Shown here in pieces: positions 17,060 to 24,706 of a DNA stretch of 64,000 nt. This stretch comes from Nocardia carnea NBRC 14403 (lineage in GTDB: Bacteria > Actinomycetota > Actinomycetes > Mycobacteriales > Mycobacteriaceae): assembly GCF_000308515.1 (NCBI RefSeq), contig NZ_BAFV01000057.1, positions 1 to 64,000 on the forward strand, read 5' to 3'. How positions within the stretch are numbered: position 1 is the stretch's first letter; the number at the start of each line of letters is the position of its first letter. The translations under genes and the position numbers were made by a program. The notes below the pieces were generated by a model. It was not told the origin of the DNA. It ran no database searches and saw nothing but the letters and a program-made list of their open reading frames with translations.

Positions 17060-17572
17060 ATGTCGCCGGACAGCCCGCCTCGGTCCACCGATCCGCTGCT
17101 CGATCCCGCTCGGCGGCCCAGCCCCCGCGCGAAGACGTTGTGGACGGTGGAAATCGCCCTGACCTGGTTGGTCCTCATCGCCGCGCTGGTGGCATGGATG
17201 GTTGTCGATCCCGACCGCCGCCCCTGGCAGGTGGCCGCGGCGGTGGTCGTCGTTCCCGTTGCCGTGCTGGCGACGATCGTAGTGCCCCGCTGGCGTTATC
17301 GGGTGCACCGCTGGGAGGTGACCGACGAGGCGGTGTACACCCGGGTGGGCTGGTTGTCCCTGGAGAGCCGGGTCGCGCCCATTTCCCGGGTGCAGACCGT
17401 GGATACCGAACGTGGCCCATTGGAGCGGCTGCTCGGCCTGTCGACGATCACCGTCACCACGGCATCCTCGGCGGGCGCCGTACGTATCGGGTTGCTCGAC
17501 AAATCGCTCGCCGACGAAACCGTGGCGCAGTTGACCGAGATCGCGGCCCGGCACCGTGGGGACGCGACATGA
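17060..17572 (+). CDS. Small bPH2-domain membrane protein (YdbS-like)
   Basis: The 170-aa protein has a proline-rich N-terminus, two membrane helices (about residues 28-50 and 57-78) and one bacterial PH-like domain (bPH2, about 82-160; VHRWEVTDEAVYTRVGWLS, ISRVQTVDTERGPLERLLGL, and the following beta strands). ATG 17060 is chosen as the last start before the helices. It overlaps the next gene by ATGA. Such YdbS-YdbT pairs are widespread in Gram-positives; their biochemical role is not established, though some Bacillus homologues affect antimicrobial peptide or membrane stress responses. It is divergent from fbiC. Confidence 0.85.
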   Translation: MSPDSPPRSTDPLLDPARRPSPRAKTLWTVEIALTWLVLIAALVAWMVVDPDRRPWQVAAAVVVVPVAVLATIVVPRWRYRVHRWEVTDEAVYTRVGWLSLESRVAPISRVQTVDTERGPLERLLGLSTITVTTASSAGAVRIGLLDKSLADETVAQLTEIAARHRGDAT

Positions 17573-19242
17573 GCGGCCCAGCCGACGAGCAGCCGGCAGC
17601 CCGTCCCGATACCGGCGCGCCGGCGGCGGTGACCACCGGCGAAGGCCCCTGGCAGCGCCTGGACCGCCGCATGCTGCTGGTGCATCCGGTGCAGGCGGTC
17701 ATGAAATTCCTGCCGGCGGTGATCGGTGGCGCGATACTCGGGGTCAGCTCCGGGAATCCACTGTGGGCCCTGCTGGGCCCGGTCATCGTCATCCCGTACG
17801 GTCTCGCACTCTGGTTCACCACCACCTACCGGATGAGTCCCACCCACGTCGAACTCCGCACCGGTGTGATCCAGCGGAAACGACTATCGGTGCCGCGGGC
17901 CCGGATCCGGTCGGTGGATATCGAGGCCGACCCGCTGCACCGGGTCCTGGGGTTGGCCGCGGTGGTGATCGGTACCGGGCAGGAAGCCGGGGCTGACGAC
18001 CGGTTCACTCTCGACGCACTGGCCGCCGATCAGGTGCGCCCGCTGCGGACCGAACTGCTCGCACACACCCGTCGGCCCCATATCTCCGCCGACGGCCCGC
18101 GAATATCCGAACTCGATCCGGACGACACCAGCGCTCCCGCCGGCGCCGATGGTGGCCACGCGGGCGCGGCGGTGGGCGGTGACACCGATTCCGCTACGGA
18201 CCACGGGATCGATACCGCAGCGGGCCGCGAAATCGGGCATTGGCGGGCCGAGTGGGTGCGCTACGCACCGCTGTCGCTGACCGGGTTCGCCCTCGCCGCC
18301 TCCGCCCTCGGTATCGCCACCCAGTTCGGCTTGGGCTCCACCGCGATCCGGGTCGACCGCGAGACCGTGGATACGGTGCGCGGGGTCGGCGTCGCGGCGC
18401 TCATCATCCTCGGCGTACTGCTCCTGGCCGCCATCGTGGTGGTGGTCAGCGTGGCAGCCTGTGCGCACTATCTGATCACGTACTTCGGGTTGCGCGTCAC
18501 CGATTACGGCAGCACCCTGCAGGTCCGGCGCGGCCTGTTCACGCTGCGGCAGATCACTCTCGATACGGCCCGGTTGCGCGGGGCCACGATCATCGAACCG
18601 CTGCTGTTGCGCTCGGCCGGCGCCGCCCAGCTCGAAGCGATCATGACCGGCGAGAACCCGAGGCAGAAAATTCTGCCGCAATCCCCACGAGCGGCCGTCG
18701 AACGCACCCTCGCCGATCTGCTCCGCCCCCGGCGTGATCAGCCCGCCCCGGATCTCGAGGCGCTACCGCATCTTCGGGCACCCGCCCGGATCCCGCTCAC
18801 CCCGCACGGACCGGCGGCTCGGCGCCGCCGCCATATCCGGGCAGGCTGGCCGGTACCACTGGTGCTGGCGGCGTTGGCAATTCCCACGGCCGCCGGATGG
18901 CAGATCGCGGTGTGGTGGTGGCTGATCCCGATCGCACTCGTCCCGATCTGCGCGCTGCTCGCCGAGGATCGTTACCGCGGCCTCGGCCACGCGGTCCTGC
19001 CCGCGGAAGCCGGCGCACCGACCTGGCTGGTGGTCCGCTCCGGCTCCCTCGACCGGGAACGTTCCTGCCTGGAAGCACCCGGCATCATCGGCTGGACGGT
19101 CCGGCAGACCTTCTGGCAGCGCCGCGCCGGTCTGGCCACGCTCTCGGCGGCCACCGCCGCCGGCAAGAAGGTCTATTCGATCCCGGACATCCCTCTCGAG
19201 CAGGTTCGCCCCCTGATCGAAAAGGTCACCCCTGATCTCTAG
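17569..19242 (+). CDS. Large bPH2-domain membrane protein (YdbT-like)
   Basis: The 557-aa protein is the partner of the preceding gene and is coupled to it by ATGA. Membrane helix pairs lie near residues 43-85, 230-305 and 425-460, each followed by a bPH2 domain. Domain one contains YRMSPTHVELRTGVIQRKRL and IRSVDIEADPLHRVLGL; domain two LRVTDYGSTLQVRRGLFTLR; domain three is shorter and ends with IPDIPLEQVRPLIEKV. An acidic Asp/Gly/Ala-rich linker occupies about 180-225. The family is annotated as PH-domain membrane protein YdbT; function is unknown. The two proteins probably form one membrane complex. Confidence 0.85.
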   Translation: MSGPADEQPAARPDTGAPAAVTTGEGPWQRLDRRMLLVHPVQAVMKFLPAVIGGAILGVSSGNPLWALLGPVIVIPYGLALWFTTTYRMSPTHVELRTGVIQRKRLSVPRARIRSVDIEADPLHRVLGLAAVVIGTGQEAGADDRFTLDALAADQVRPLRTELLAHTRRPHISADGPRISELDPDDTSAPAGADGGHAGAAVGGDTDSATDHGIDTAAGREIGHWRAEWVRYAPLSLTGFALAASALGIATQFGLGSTAIRVDRETVDTVRGVGVAALIILGVLLLAAIVVVVSVAACAHYLITYFGLRVTDYGSTLQVRRGLFTLRQITLDTARLRGATIIEPLLLRSAGAAQLEAIMTGENPRQKILPQSPRAAVERTLADLLRPRRDQPAPDLEALPHLRAPARIPLTPHGPAARRRRHIRAGWPVPLVLAALAIPTAAGWQIAVWWWLIPIALVPICALLAEDRYRGLGHAVLPAEAGAPTWLVVRSGSLDRERSCLEAPGIIGWTVRQTFWQRRAGLATLSAATAAGKKVYSIPDIPLEQVRPLIEKVTPDL

Positions 19243-19277
19243 GTTTCGGCGCCGAAGACGCCACGAACAAACACACC

Positions 19278-19625
19278 TCAGGTTTGGCAGTGACAAGTCG
19301 GGGCGACCCGGAGATCGGGTTCGTCCGCGACCACCCGCAGCCCGGGTCGTTCGTCCGGACTCGAATGGTTACCCATCCACGACAGCAGCGACCAGCGCGA
19401 CAGCCCGGACAGCGCCGAACCGAGGCTCAGGAACGACCCGCTGGAGATGAGCGATCCGAAGGATCCGATCGAACCGATCGACAACACCGATCCGGCACTG
19501 CCGATGGACAGGATGGAGTACGCCGATCCGATCGACAGGATCGACCCCTCGGACCTGATGGAAAGAATCGACCGCGACGCGCGCCGACTCCGGATCGACC
19601 TGTGCGAATGCTCGACAGTCGCCAT
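19278..19625 (-). CDS. Period-3 serine repeat protein (xxS triplets, LSIGS hexads)
   Basis: From about residue 17 to 82 nearly every third residue is serine, in some twenty consecutive xxS triplets grouped into hexads such as ILSIGS, VLSIGS and FLSLGS. The N-terminus (MATVEHSHRSIRSRRAS) is basic and the last 30 residues are non-repetitive. I recall similar SILSIGSAGS proteins in many actinobacterial genomes, all hypothetical. A regular triplet or hexad suggests a stacked beta-solenoid, or a membrane- or surface-associated rod; that is inference. The opposite strand also reads a long repeat of xxD triplets, so the coding strand is not beyond doubt. ATG 19625 is used. Confidence 0.6.
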   Translation of the reverse strand: MATVEHSHRSIRSRRASRSILSIRSEGSILSIGSAYSILSIGSAGSVLSIGSIGSFGSLISSGSFLSLGSALSGLSRWSLLSWMGNHSSPDERPGLRVVADEPDLRVAPTCHCQT

Positions 19626-19693
19626 ATCCCCGGTTTACCACAACCGGGACTGTTTTCCGGCGCACGAATGCGCCGGAAATACAGCGGGTTCGA

Positions 19694-20485
19694 CTAGCCG
19701 ACGGTGAAGAAGCCCAGTGTCGGGGCGAAGGAGCAGGTGCGCGCCTCGGTTTCGGTGGCCTGGGTGGTGAGCCCGCCGCCGATGACCGCGACAACGCGTC
19801 CGGTGCCCGTGTTCGCAATCGCCGAAAGCGTCGCGGGACCGTCGGGGTTGATCTTCGCTTCGTCGGTGAGCACCTCGGTGCCGACGGCTCCGGTATCGAT
19901 ATTGCGCCACTGCACCGTCATCGGCTGCGGCTGTTCGGCCGTGGGACGTTCGGTGCCGAGCGCGGTGAACACGAAACCGGTCTGGCCGGCGGCCGGGCCG
20001 GGGGGCGGCAGCTGCGCCGGACCGGGGACCGCGAGGGCCGTGCCGACGGAATCGCCGGACGGGGCGATGCAGTCCTTACCGATCGTCGGGTAGAGGAACT
20101 GGGCGATCACCGGTCCGGATTCCGGGATATCGGGACCGCCGCCACCGCTTCCGTCCAGGAAGGTGATGACCCGTTCGAGGGTCGATTTGATCTGCGGGGG
20201 CAGATTCACCGTGTCCAGCAGCACGCGGGCCTGCGCCAGGATCGCGGCCTGGGGGCTACCCGGCGCGGCGACATCCTGGGCGATGGGCGCCGCCGGCGGA
20301 TTGACGATAACCGGGGCCAGGGCGGCGAGAACGTCGACCGGGACCCCTTCGGGGACCATCGGGACGCTGTTCACCGATGTCTCGGTGGCCGGGGCCGCGA
20401 CGGCCGTCGCGGGCGCCACGAGGGAGGCGCCCGCCGCAATGGCGAGCGCGGACATTGCGATCCGCGATCCTCGGGTGCGAAGCAC
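19694..20485 (-). CDS. Secreted Ala/Pro-rich protein (Rv1157c-like)
   Basis: The 263-aa product has a Sec signal peptide (RTRGSRIAMSALAIAAGASLVAPATAVAA, cleavage near residue 31), then a mature region rich in Ala, Pro and Val with two cysteines (CIAPSG and RTCSFAP) that may form a disulfide. No enzymatic motif is visible. In mycobacteria an Ala/Pro-rich exported protein (Rv1157c) is encoded beside pimE, and the position here is the same: divergent from pimE across 375 bp. Function is unknown; association with the envelope is inferred from location and signal peptide. Confidence 0.75.
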   Translation of the reverse strand: MLRTRGSRIAMSALAIAAGASLVAPATAVAAPATETSVNSVPMVPEGVPVDVLAALAPVIVNPPAAPIAQDVAAPGSPQAAILAQARVLLDTVNLPPQIKSTLERVITFLDGSGGGGPDIPESGPVIAQFLYPTIGKDCIAPSGDSVGTALAVPGPAQLPPPGPAAGQTGFVFTALGTERPTAEQPQPMTVQWRNIDTGAVGTEVLTDEAKINPDGPATLSAIANTGTGRVVAVIGGGLTTQATETEARTCSFAPTLGFFTVG

Positions 20486-20860
20486 TGGTCTAGCCGTCCT
20501 TACCTCGGGTACATCTGGGCGACGCTGAAAAGCCGTCGTTTCGGGGTCACTCTAAGGACACTGGCGCGCGTTGTACAGCACCGGGGTAGCGATTGCGACC
20601 CCTATTTCGCTGTGATACCAGACAGTAGCGGGTAACCATTGTGACATGTGTGAAATTTGAGTCGAATGTATATGTGTGTCGCGTGGGTAGCCCGATGTTT
20701 CCGGGCGTCGCCGGTTTTCCGCTCGCCGACACCCGCGGACGATCCAGCCAACCGGTCGCACAGCGCTCCCACACGGTCGGGTTAATGTATTCCGCGCCGG
20801 AAACTCCTGCCGCCGCGCCGGGTCCGGCCACCGACCCGGACCGACTCGAAAGCCCATGTC
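20486..20860. promoter_or_regulatory. 375-bp divergent spacer between the Rv1157c-like gene and pimE
   Basis: No gene is seen. The middle (20620-20685) is unusually AT-rich for this genome and contains GTAACCATTGTGACA followed by TGTGTGAAATTTGA, a directly repeated pattern reminiscent of response-regulator sites such as MtrA boxes; this is a weak match by eye. Promoters for both flanking genes must lie here. Confidence 0.35.
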
Positions 20861-22123
20861 TTGAATCAGCCCAGCGCCCGGACCGACCTTCGGGGGTTCA
20901 CACCGTTTCGCCTGGCCCTGGCGGCACTGGGAATCAGCGTGGCGGTTCGCCTGCTGTGGATGCTGCTGACGCCCAACGGTATGAACCTGGTGGATCTGCA
21001 CGTCTACGTGGACGGTTCGGCGTCGCTGCTCACCGACCGTCTCTACGATTTCACCTACGCCGAGAAGACCCCCGATTTCCCGCTCCCCTTCACCTATCCA
21101 CCGTTCGCCGCGGTCGTCTTCTTCCCGCTGCACTTCCTGCCGTTCACCGTGGTCGCGGTGCTGTGGTTGTTCGCGATCGTCGCCGCCCTCTACTGGGTGG
21201 TGCGGATCGCGTTCGAGTTGATGCTGGGCCCGGAGGCACTGACCGAGCCGCGGTGGCGGACCGCCGCGGTGGCGTGGACGGCGGTGGGCCTGTGGTTCGA
21301 ACCCGTACGCACGACGATCGACTACGGGCAGGTGAACGTCTTCCTGATGCTCGGGGTGATGCTCGCCGTCCGCAGTACGCGGTGGTGGATCTCGGGGACG
21401 CTGGTCGGGGTGGTCGCGGGGATCAAGCTGACGCCGGCGATCAGCGGTCTGTATTTCCTGGCGCGGCGTCGCTGGCTCGCGGCGGCCTGGTCGGCGGTGG
21501 CCTTCGGCCTGACGGTCGGGGCCAGTTTCCTGATCAATCCGCAGGAGACCCGGCGCTACTTCGGCACCCTGCTCGGTGATGCCGACCGGATCGGCCCGGT
21601 GGGATCGGTGTGGAACCAGTCCCTGCGCGGAGCGCTGAGCCGGTTGCTGGGTACCGATGTCGGCACCGGGCCGTGGTGGATCGCCGGCGTGGTGGTGATG
21701 GCGGCACTGGGCTGGTTCGCCTGGCGGGCGCTGCGCCGCGACGACCTGCTCGGTACCGCGCTGATCGTGCAGTTGTTCGGACTGCTGATCTCGCCGATCT
21801 CCTGGTCCCATCACTGGGGCTGGCTGCTGCCGACGGTCCTCTGGCTGCTCTATGGACCGTTCCGGGAGGTGGCCGGGGCGAAGATCCTGGCCGGGTACTG
21901 GTTGCTCACCACTCTGGTGGGCGCTCCCTGGGTGCTGTCGTTCCTGCAGGATTCGATCTGGACGATCTCGCGGTGGGGGCTGTGGTCGTGGCTGGGCGCC
22001 GTCGATATGATCGGTGTGCTCGCGCTCTACGCCTGGACCATCTGGGCGGGCCGGAAGGTATCCCGGATCACCGCCCCGCCAGCCGATCTATCTCCCGGGC
22101 CAGCGCCACGTCCTGTGCCGTGA
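20861..22123 (+). CDS. pimE: Polyprenol-phosphate-mannose alpha-1,2-mannosyltransferase PimE
   Basis: This GT-C (GT87) membrane enzyme adds an alpha-1,2-mannose from polyprenol-phosphate-mannose to Ac1/Ac2PIM4, leading to the polar PIMs. The 420-aa protein has about ten membrane helices. The first outer loop carries the conserved acidic residues (NLVDLHVYVDG, D45 and D51, one of which should be the catalytic Asp equivalent to D58 of M. tuberculosis PimE), followed by FTYPPFAAVVFFPLHFLP. The start is a TTG at 20861; no ATG or GTG precedes it in frame nearby. The 3' end overlaps convergent phhB by 56 bp. The adjacent Rv1157c-like and phhB genes match the mycobacterial order. Confidence 0.85.
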   Translation: MNQPSARTDLRGFTPFRLALAALGISVAVRLLWMLLTPNGMNLVDLHVYVDGSASLLTDRLYDFTYAEKTPDFPLPFTYPPFAAVVFFPLHFLPFTVVAVLWLFAIVAALYWVVRIAFELMLGPEALTEPRWRTAAVAWTAVGLWFEPVRTTIDYGQVNVFLMLGVMLAVRSTRWWISGTLVGVVAGIKLTPAISGLYFLARRRWLAAAWSAVAFGLTVGASFLINPQETRRYFGTLLGDADRIGPVGSVWNQSLRGALSRLLGTDVGTGPWWIAGVVVMAALGWFAWRALRRDDLLGTALIVQLFGLLISPISWSHHWGWLLPTVLWLLYGPFREVAGAKILAGYWLLTTLVGAPWVLSFLQDSIWTISRWGLWSWLGAVDMIGVLALYAWTIWAGRKVSRITAPPADLSPGPAPRPVP

Positions 22124-22364
22124 GCCCGCCCGCGGAATGCGTGGACAGGACGAAGGTCACCTTGCGCCAGCGGATATCGATATCCGGATGGTGATTCGCC
22201 GCCTCGGCGGCCTCCGCGACGCGCCGTACCAGCTCGATACCGGCGAGGAAAGAGGATGCCTGCACGGTGCGATTGATCGCATCGCCGGCACGCGACCATT
22301 CCGGCAGCGAATCGAGGGCGTCGGTGATCTCGGTTTCGGTGAGCAGTGGTGTGGTCATACGCAC
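22068..22364 (-). CDS. phhB: Pterin-4a-carbinolamine dehydratase
   Basis: The 98-aa protein belongs to the PCD/DCoH family, which dehydrates 4a-hydroxytetrahydropterin. The signature is complete: EAANHHPDIDIRWRKVTFVL and THSAGGLTAQDVALA, giving the active-site HHPD and second His/Asp. It is tail-to-tail with pimE, and its last 56 bp lie inside the pimE coding sequence. The same pair exists in mycobacteria (Rv1159/Rv1159A). No aromatic amino acid hydroxylase is seen nearby, so a housekeeping pterin-recycling or molybdopterin-related role is possible. Confidence 0.92.
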   Translation of the reverse strand: MRMTTPLLTETEITDALDSLPEWSRAGDAINRTVQASSFLAGIELVRRVAEAAEAANHHPDIDIRWRKVTFVLSTHSAGGLTAQDVALAREIDRLAGR

Positions 22365-22431
22365 GTGGTACCCCGCGAATTCACATTCTCACAACAGTGG
22401 CCGCCGACGATTCGCCGTCGGCGAAGTCGGC

Positions 22432-22620
22432 TCAGGCGGCGCGCGCTTTCTTCAGGCCCTTTTTCAATTCCTTGCCGGTGGCGCCCGCGGCTTCCAGGCG
22501 TTTCATCCGCATGATGACGACAGGGCATTTCACGCAGCGCGTCTTCTTCCGACAGCACTTTTTCTTCGGCTTGAGGCCGGATACCTCTTTCGCCTTGACC
22601 TTGCCCATGCGGGTTAGCAT
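22432..22620 (-). CDS. Small basic Cys-rich conserved protein
   Basis: The 62-aa protein is strongly basic (Lys/Arg-rich) with four cysteines in KKKCCRKKTRCVKCPVVIM, a spacing (CC-x5-C-x2-C) that could bind zinc. ATG 22620 is preceded by AAGGGT; a second ATG at 22608 (MGKVKAKEVSGL) gives 58 residues and may be the real start. Similar short proteins occur widely in actinobacteria and lack an assigned function. An RNA- or ribosome-binding role would fit the charge, but is inference. It lies divergent from typA, a ribosome-associated GTPase, with a 137-bp spacer. Confidence 0.7.
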   Translation of the reverse strand: MLTRMGKVKAKEVSGLKPKKKCCRKKTRCVKCPVVIMRMKRLEAAGATGKELKKGLKKARAA

Positions 22621-22757
22621 ACCCTTACCTTCGGGCGGCGCGAGTAGGCGACCTCGACCCCGGTAGGGTGTAAACGGCCCAGATGCCGGTAAGTCCGTAT
22701 CTCCCCGATCTCAGGGTCCGGCCGATAAGCAAAAGCCAACCAGCAGGAGGAACCGGC

Positions 22758-24656
22758 GTGTCGTCTGCACGCGATTTTCGCAACGTCGCCATCGTGGCAC
22801 ACGTCGACCACGGCAAGACGACGCTCGTCGACGCCATGCTGCGGCAGTCCGGCGCTTTCGCCGAACGCGCCGAACTCGTCGATCGAGTGATGGATTCCGG
22901 CGATCTGGAACGCGAGAAGGGAATCACCATTCTCGCCAAGAACACCGCCGTACACCGGCACCATCCGGACGGCAGCGTCACCGTCATCAATGTCATCGAC
23001 ACCCCCGGCCACGCCGATTTCGGCGGTGAGGTCGAACGCGGCCTGTCCATGGTCGACGGTGTGGTGCTGCTCGTGGACGCCTCCGAGGGGCCGCTGCCGC
23101 AGACCCGGTTCGTGCTGCGCAAGGCCCTCGCGGCCTGCCTGCCGGTGATCCTGGTGGTCAACAAGACCGACCGCCCCGACGCCCGCATCGCCGAGGTCGT
23201 CGAGGAAAGCCACGATCTGCTGCTGGACCTCGCCTCCGATCTCGACGACGACGCCGCCGAGGCCGCCGAACTGGCCCTGGATCTGCCCGTGCTCTATGCC
23301 TCGGGCCGCGCGGGCAAGGCGTCCAAGGAACAGCCGCAGAACGGCGAGGTGCCGAACGCGGACAACCTGGACGCACTGTTCGATGTGCTGCTCCACAACA
23401 TCCCCGCCCCCAAGGGCAACCCGGCCGCACCGCTGCAGGCCCATGTCACCAACCTCGACGCCTCGGCCTTCCTGGGCCGTCTCGCGCTGGTGCGGATCCA
23501 CAACGGCGAACTCCGCAAGGGGCAGAACGTTGCGTGGATGCATGCGGACGGCGTGAAGAACGTCAAGATCACCGAACTGCTGCAGACCGTCGGGGTCGAG
23601 CGGCAGCCGGGTGAGGTCGCGGTGGCCGGCGATATCGTCGCCGTCGCCGGTATCTCCGACATCATGATCGGCGATACCCTCGCCGACCCCGACGAGCCGG
23701 TCGCGCTGCCCCGGATCACGGTGGACCAGCCCGCCATCTCGGTGGTCATCGGGACCAATACCTCGCCGCTGGTCGGCCGGGTACAGGGGCACAAGCTCAC
23801 CGCCCGCATGGTGAAATCGCGACTCGACCAGGAATTGGTCGGCAATGTCTCGCTGCGGGTGCTCGATATCGGCCGCCCGGACGCCTGGGAGGTGCAGGGC
23901 CGTGGTGAACTCGCCCTCGCCATCCTGGTCGAGCAGATGCGGCGCGAGGGTTTCGAACTGACCGTCGGCAAACCGCAGGTGGTGACGCGGCAGGTCGACG
24001 GCAAGGTGCACGAGCCGTTCGAAGAGCTCACCATCGACTGCCCGGACGAATACCTGGGCGCCATCACCCAGCTGCTGGCCGCCCGTAAGGGCAAGATGGT
24101 GCAGATGAACAACCATGCCGCGGGCTGGGTGCGGATGGAGTTCATCGTGCCCTCACGCGGGCTGATCGGGTTCCGTACCGATTTCCTCACCGAGACCCGC
24201 GGTACCGGTATCGCCAATGCCGTCTTCCACGGCTACGCACCCTGGGCGGGCGAGATCCGCGCCCGGCACACCGGATCGCTGGTATCCGACCGGGCCGGCA
24301 GTGTGACCCCGTTCGCCATGATCCAGCTCGCCGATCGCGGGCAGTTCTTCGTCGAGCCCGGTGCGGAAACGTATGAGGGCATGGTCGTCGGGGTCAACCC
24401 GCGCGCCGAGGACCTCGATATCAATGTCACCAAGGAGAAGAAGCTCACCAATATGCGCTCCTCCACCGCCGATGTGATGGAGACGCTCGCCAAACCGCTG
24501 CAGCTGGATCTGGAAGCGGCCATGGAATTCTGCGCGGCCGACGAATGCGTCGAGGTGACCCCGGAGGTCGTGCGGGTGCGCAAGGTGACGCTGGGCGCCA
24601 ATGAACGGGCCCGGGATCTGTCCCGCCGCAAGGCCCGCGACCGGGCCGCGCTGTAA
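22758..24656 (+). CDS. typA: Translational GTPase TypA/BipA
   Basis: TypA is an EF-G-like GTPase that binds the 70S ribosome under stress and assists 50S assembly. The 632-aa protein has the full set of G motifs: G1 AHVDHGKTT, G2 EREKGITI, G3 DTPGHADF and G4 NKTDRPDA. Domain II/III regions follow, and the C-terminal domain specific to TypA (MRSSTADVMETLAKPLQLDLE). The GTG at 22758 is fixed by an excellent AGGAGG eight bases upstream; the open frame before it is not family-like. Mycobacterial typA (Rv1165) sits at the same place upstream of lpqW. Confidence 0.96.
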   Translation: MSSARDFRNVAIVAHVDHGKTTLVDAMLRQSGAFAERAELVDRVMDSGDLEREKGITILAKNTAVHRHHPDGSVTVINVIDTPGHADFGGEVERGLSMVDGVVLLVDASEGPLPQTRFVLRKALAACLPVILVVNKTDRPDARIAEVVEESHDLLLDLASDLDDDAAEAAELALDLPVLYASGRAGKASKEQPQNGEVPNADNLDALFDVLLHNIPAPKGNPAAPLQAHVTNLDASAFLGRLALVRIHNGELRKGQNVAWMHADGVKNVKITELLQTVGVERQPGEVAVAGDIVAVAGISDIMIGDTLADPDEPVALPRITVDQPAISVVIGTNTSPLVGRVQGHKLTARMVKSRLDQELVGNVSLRVLDIGRPDAWEVQGRGELALAILVEQMRREGFELTVGKPQVVTRQVDGKVHEPFEELTIDCPDEYLGAITQLLAARKGKMVQMNNHAAGWVRMEFIVPSRGLIGFRTDFLTETRGTGIANAVFHGYAPWAGEIRARHTGSLVSDRAGSVTPFAMIQLADRGQFFVEPGAETYEGMVVGVNPRAEDLDINVTKEKKLTNMRSSTADVMETLAKPLQLDLEAAMEFCAADECVEVTPEVVRVRKVTLGANERARDLSRRKARDRAAL

Positions 24657-24706
24657 CCGGTTTCGCCGCCGGACGTGACTGCCGGGCGTTGGGTAGAGTG
24701 CCGAAG

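Noticed and set aside
19447..19707. Plus-strand frame of xxD triplets opposite the serine repeat protein
   Set aside because: Periodicity on both strands is expected from one DNA repeat. The minus frame has the better start and resembles known actinobacterial hypothetical proteins.
20547..20831. 94-codon minus-strand frame in the pimE spacer
   Set aside because: It spans the AT-rich promoter region, has no motif and no ribosome-binding site.
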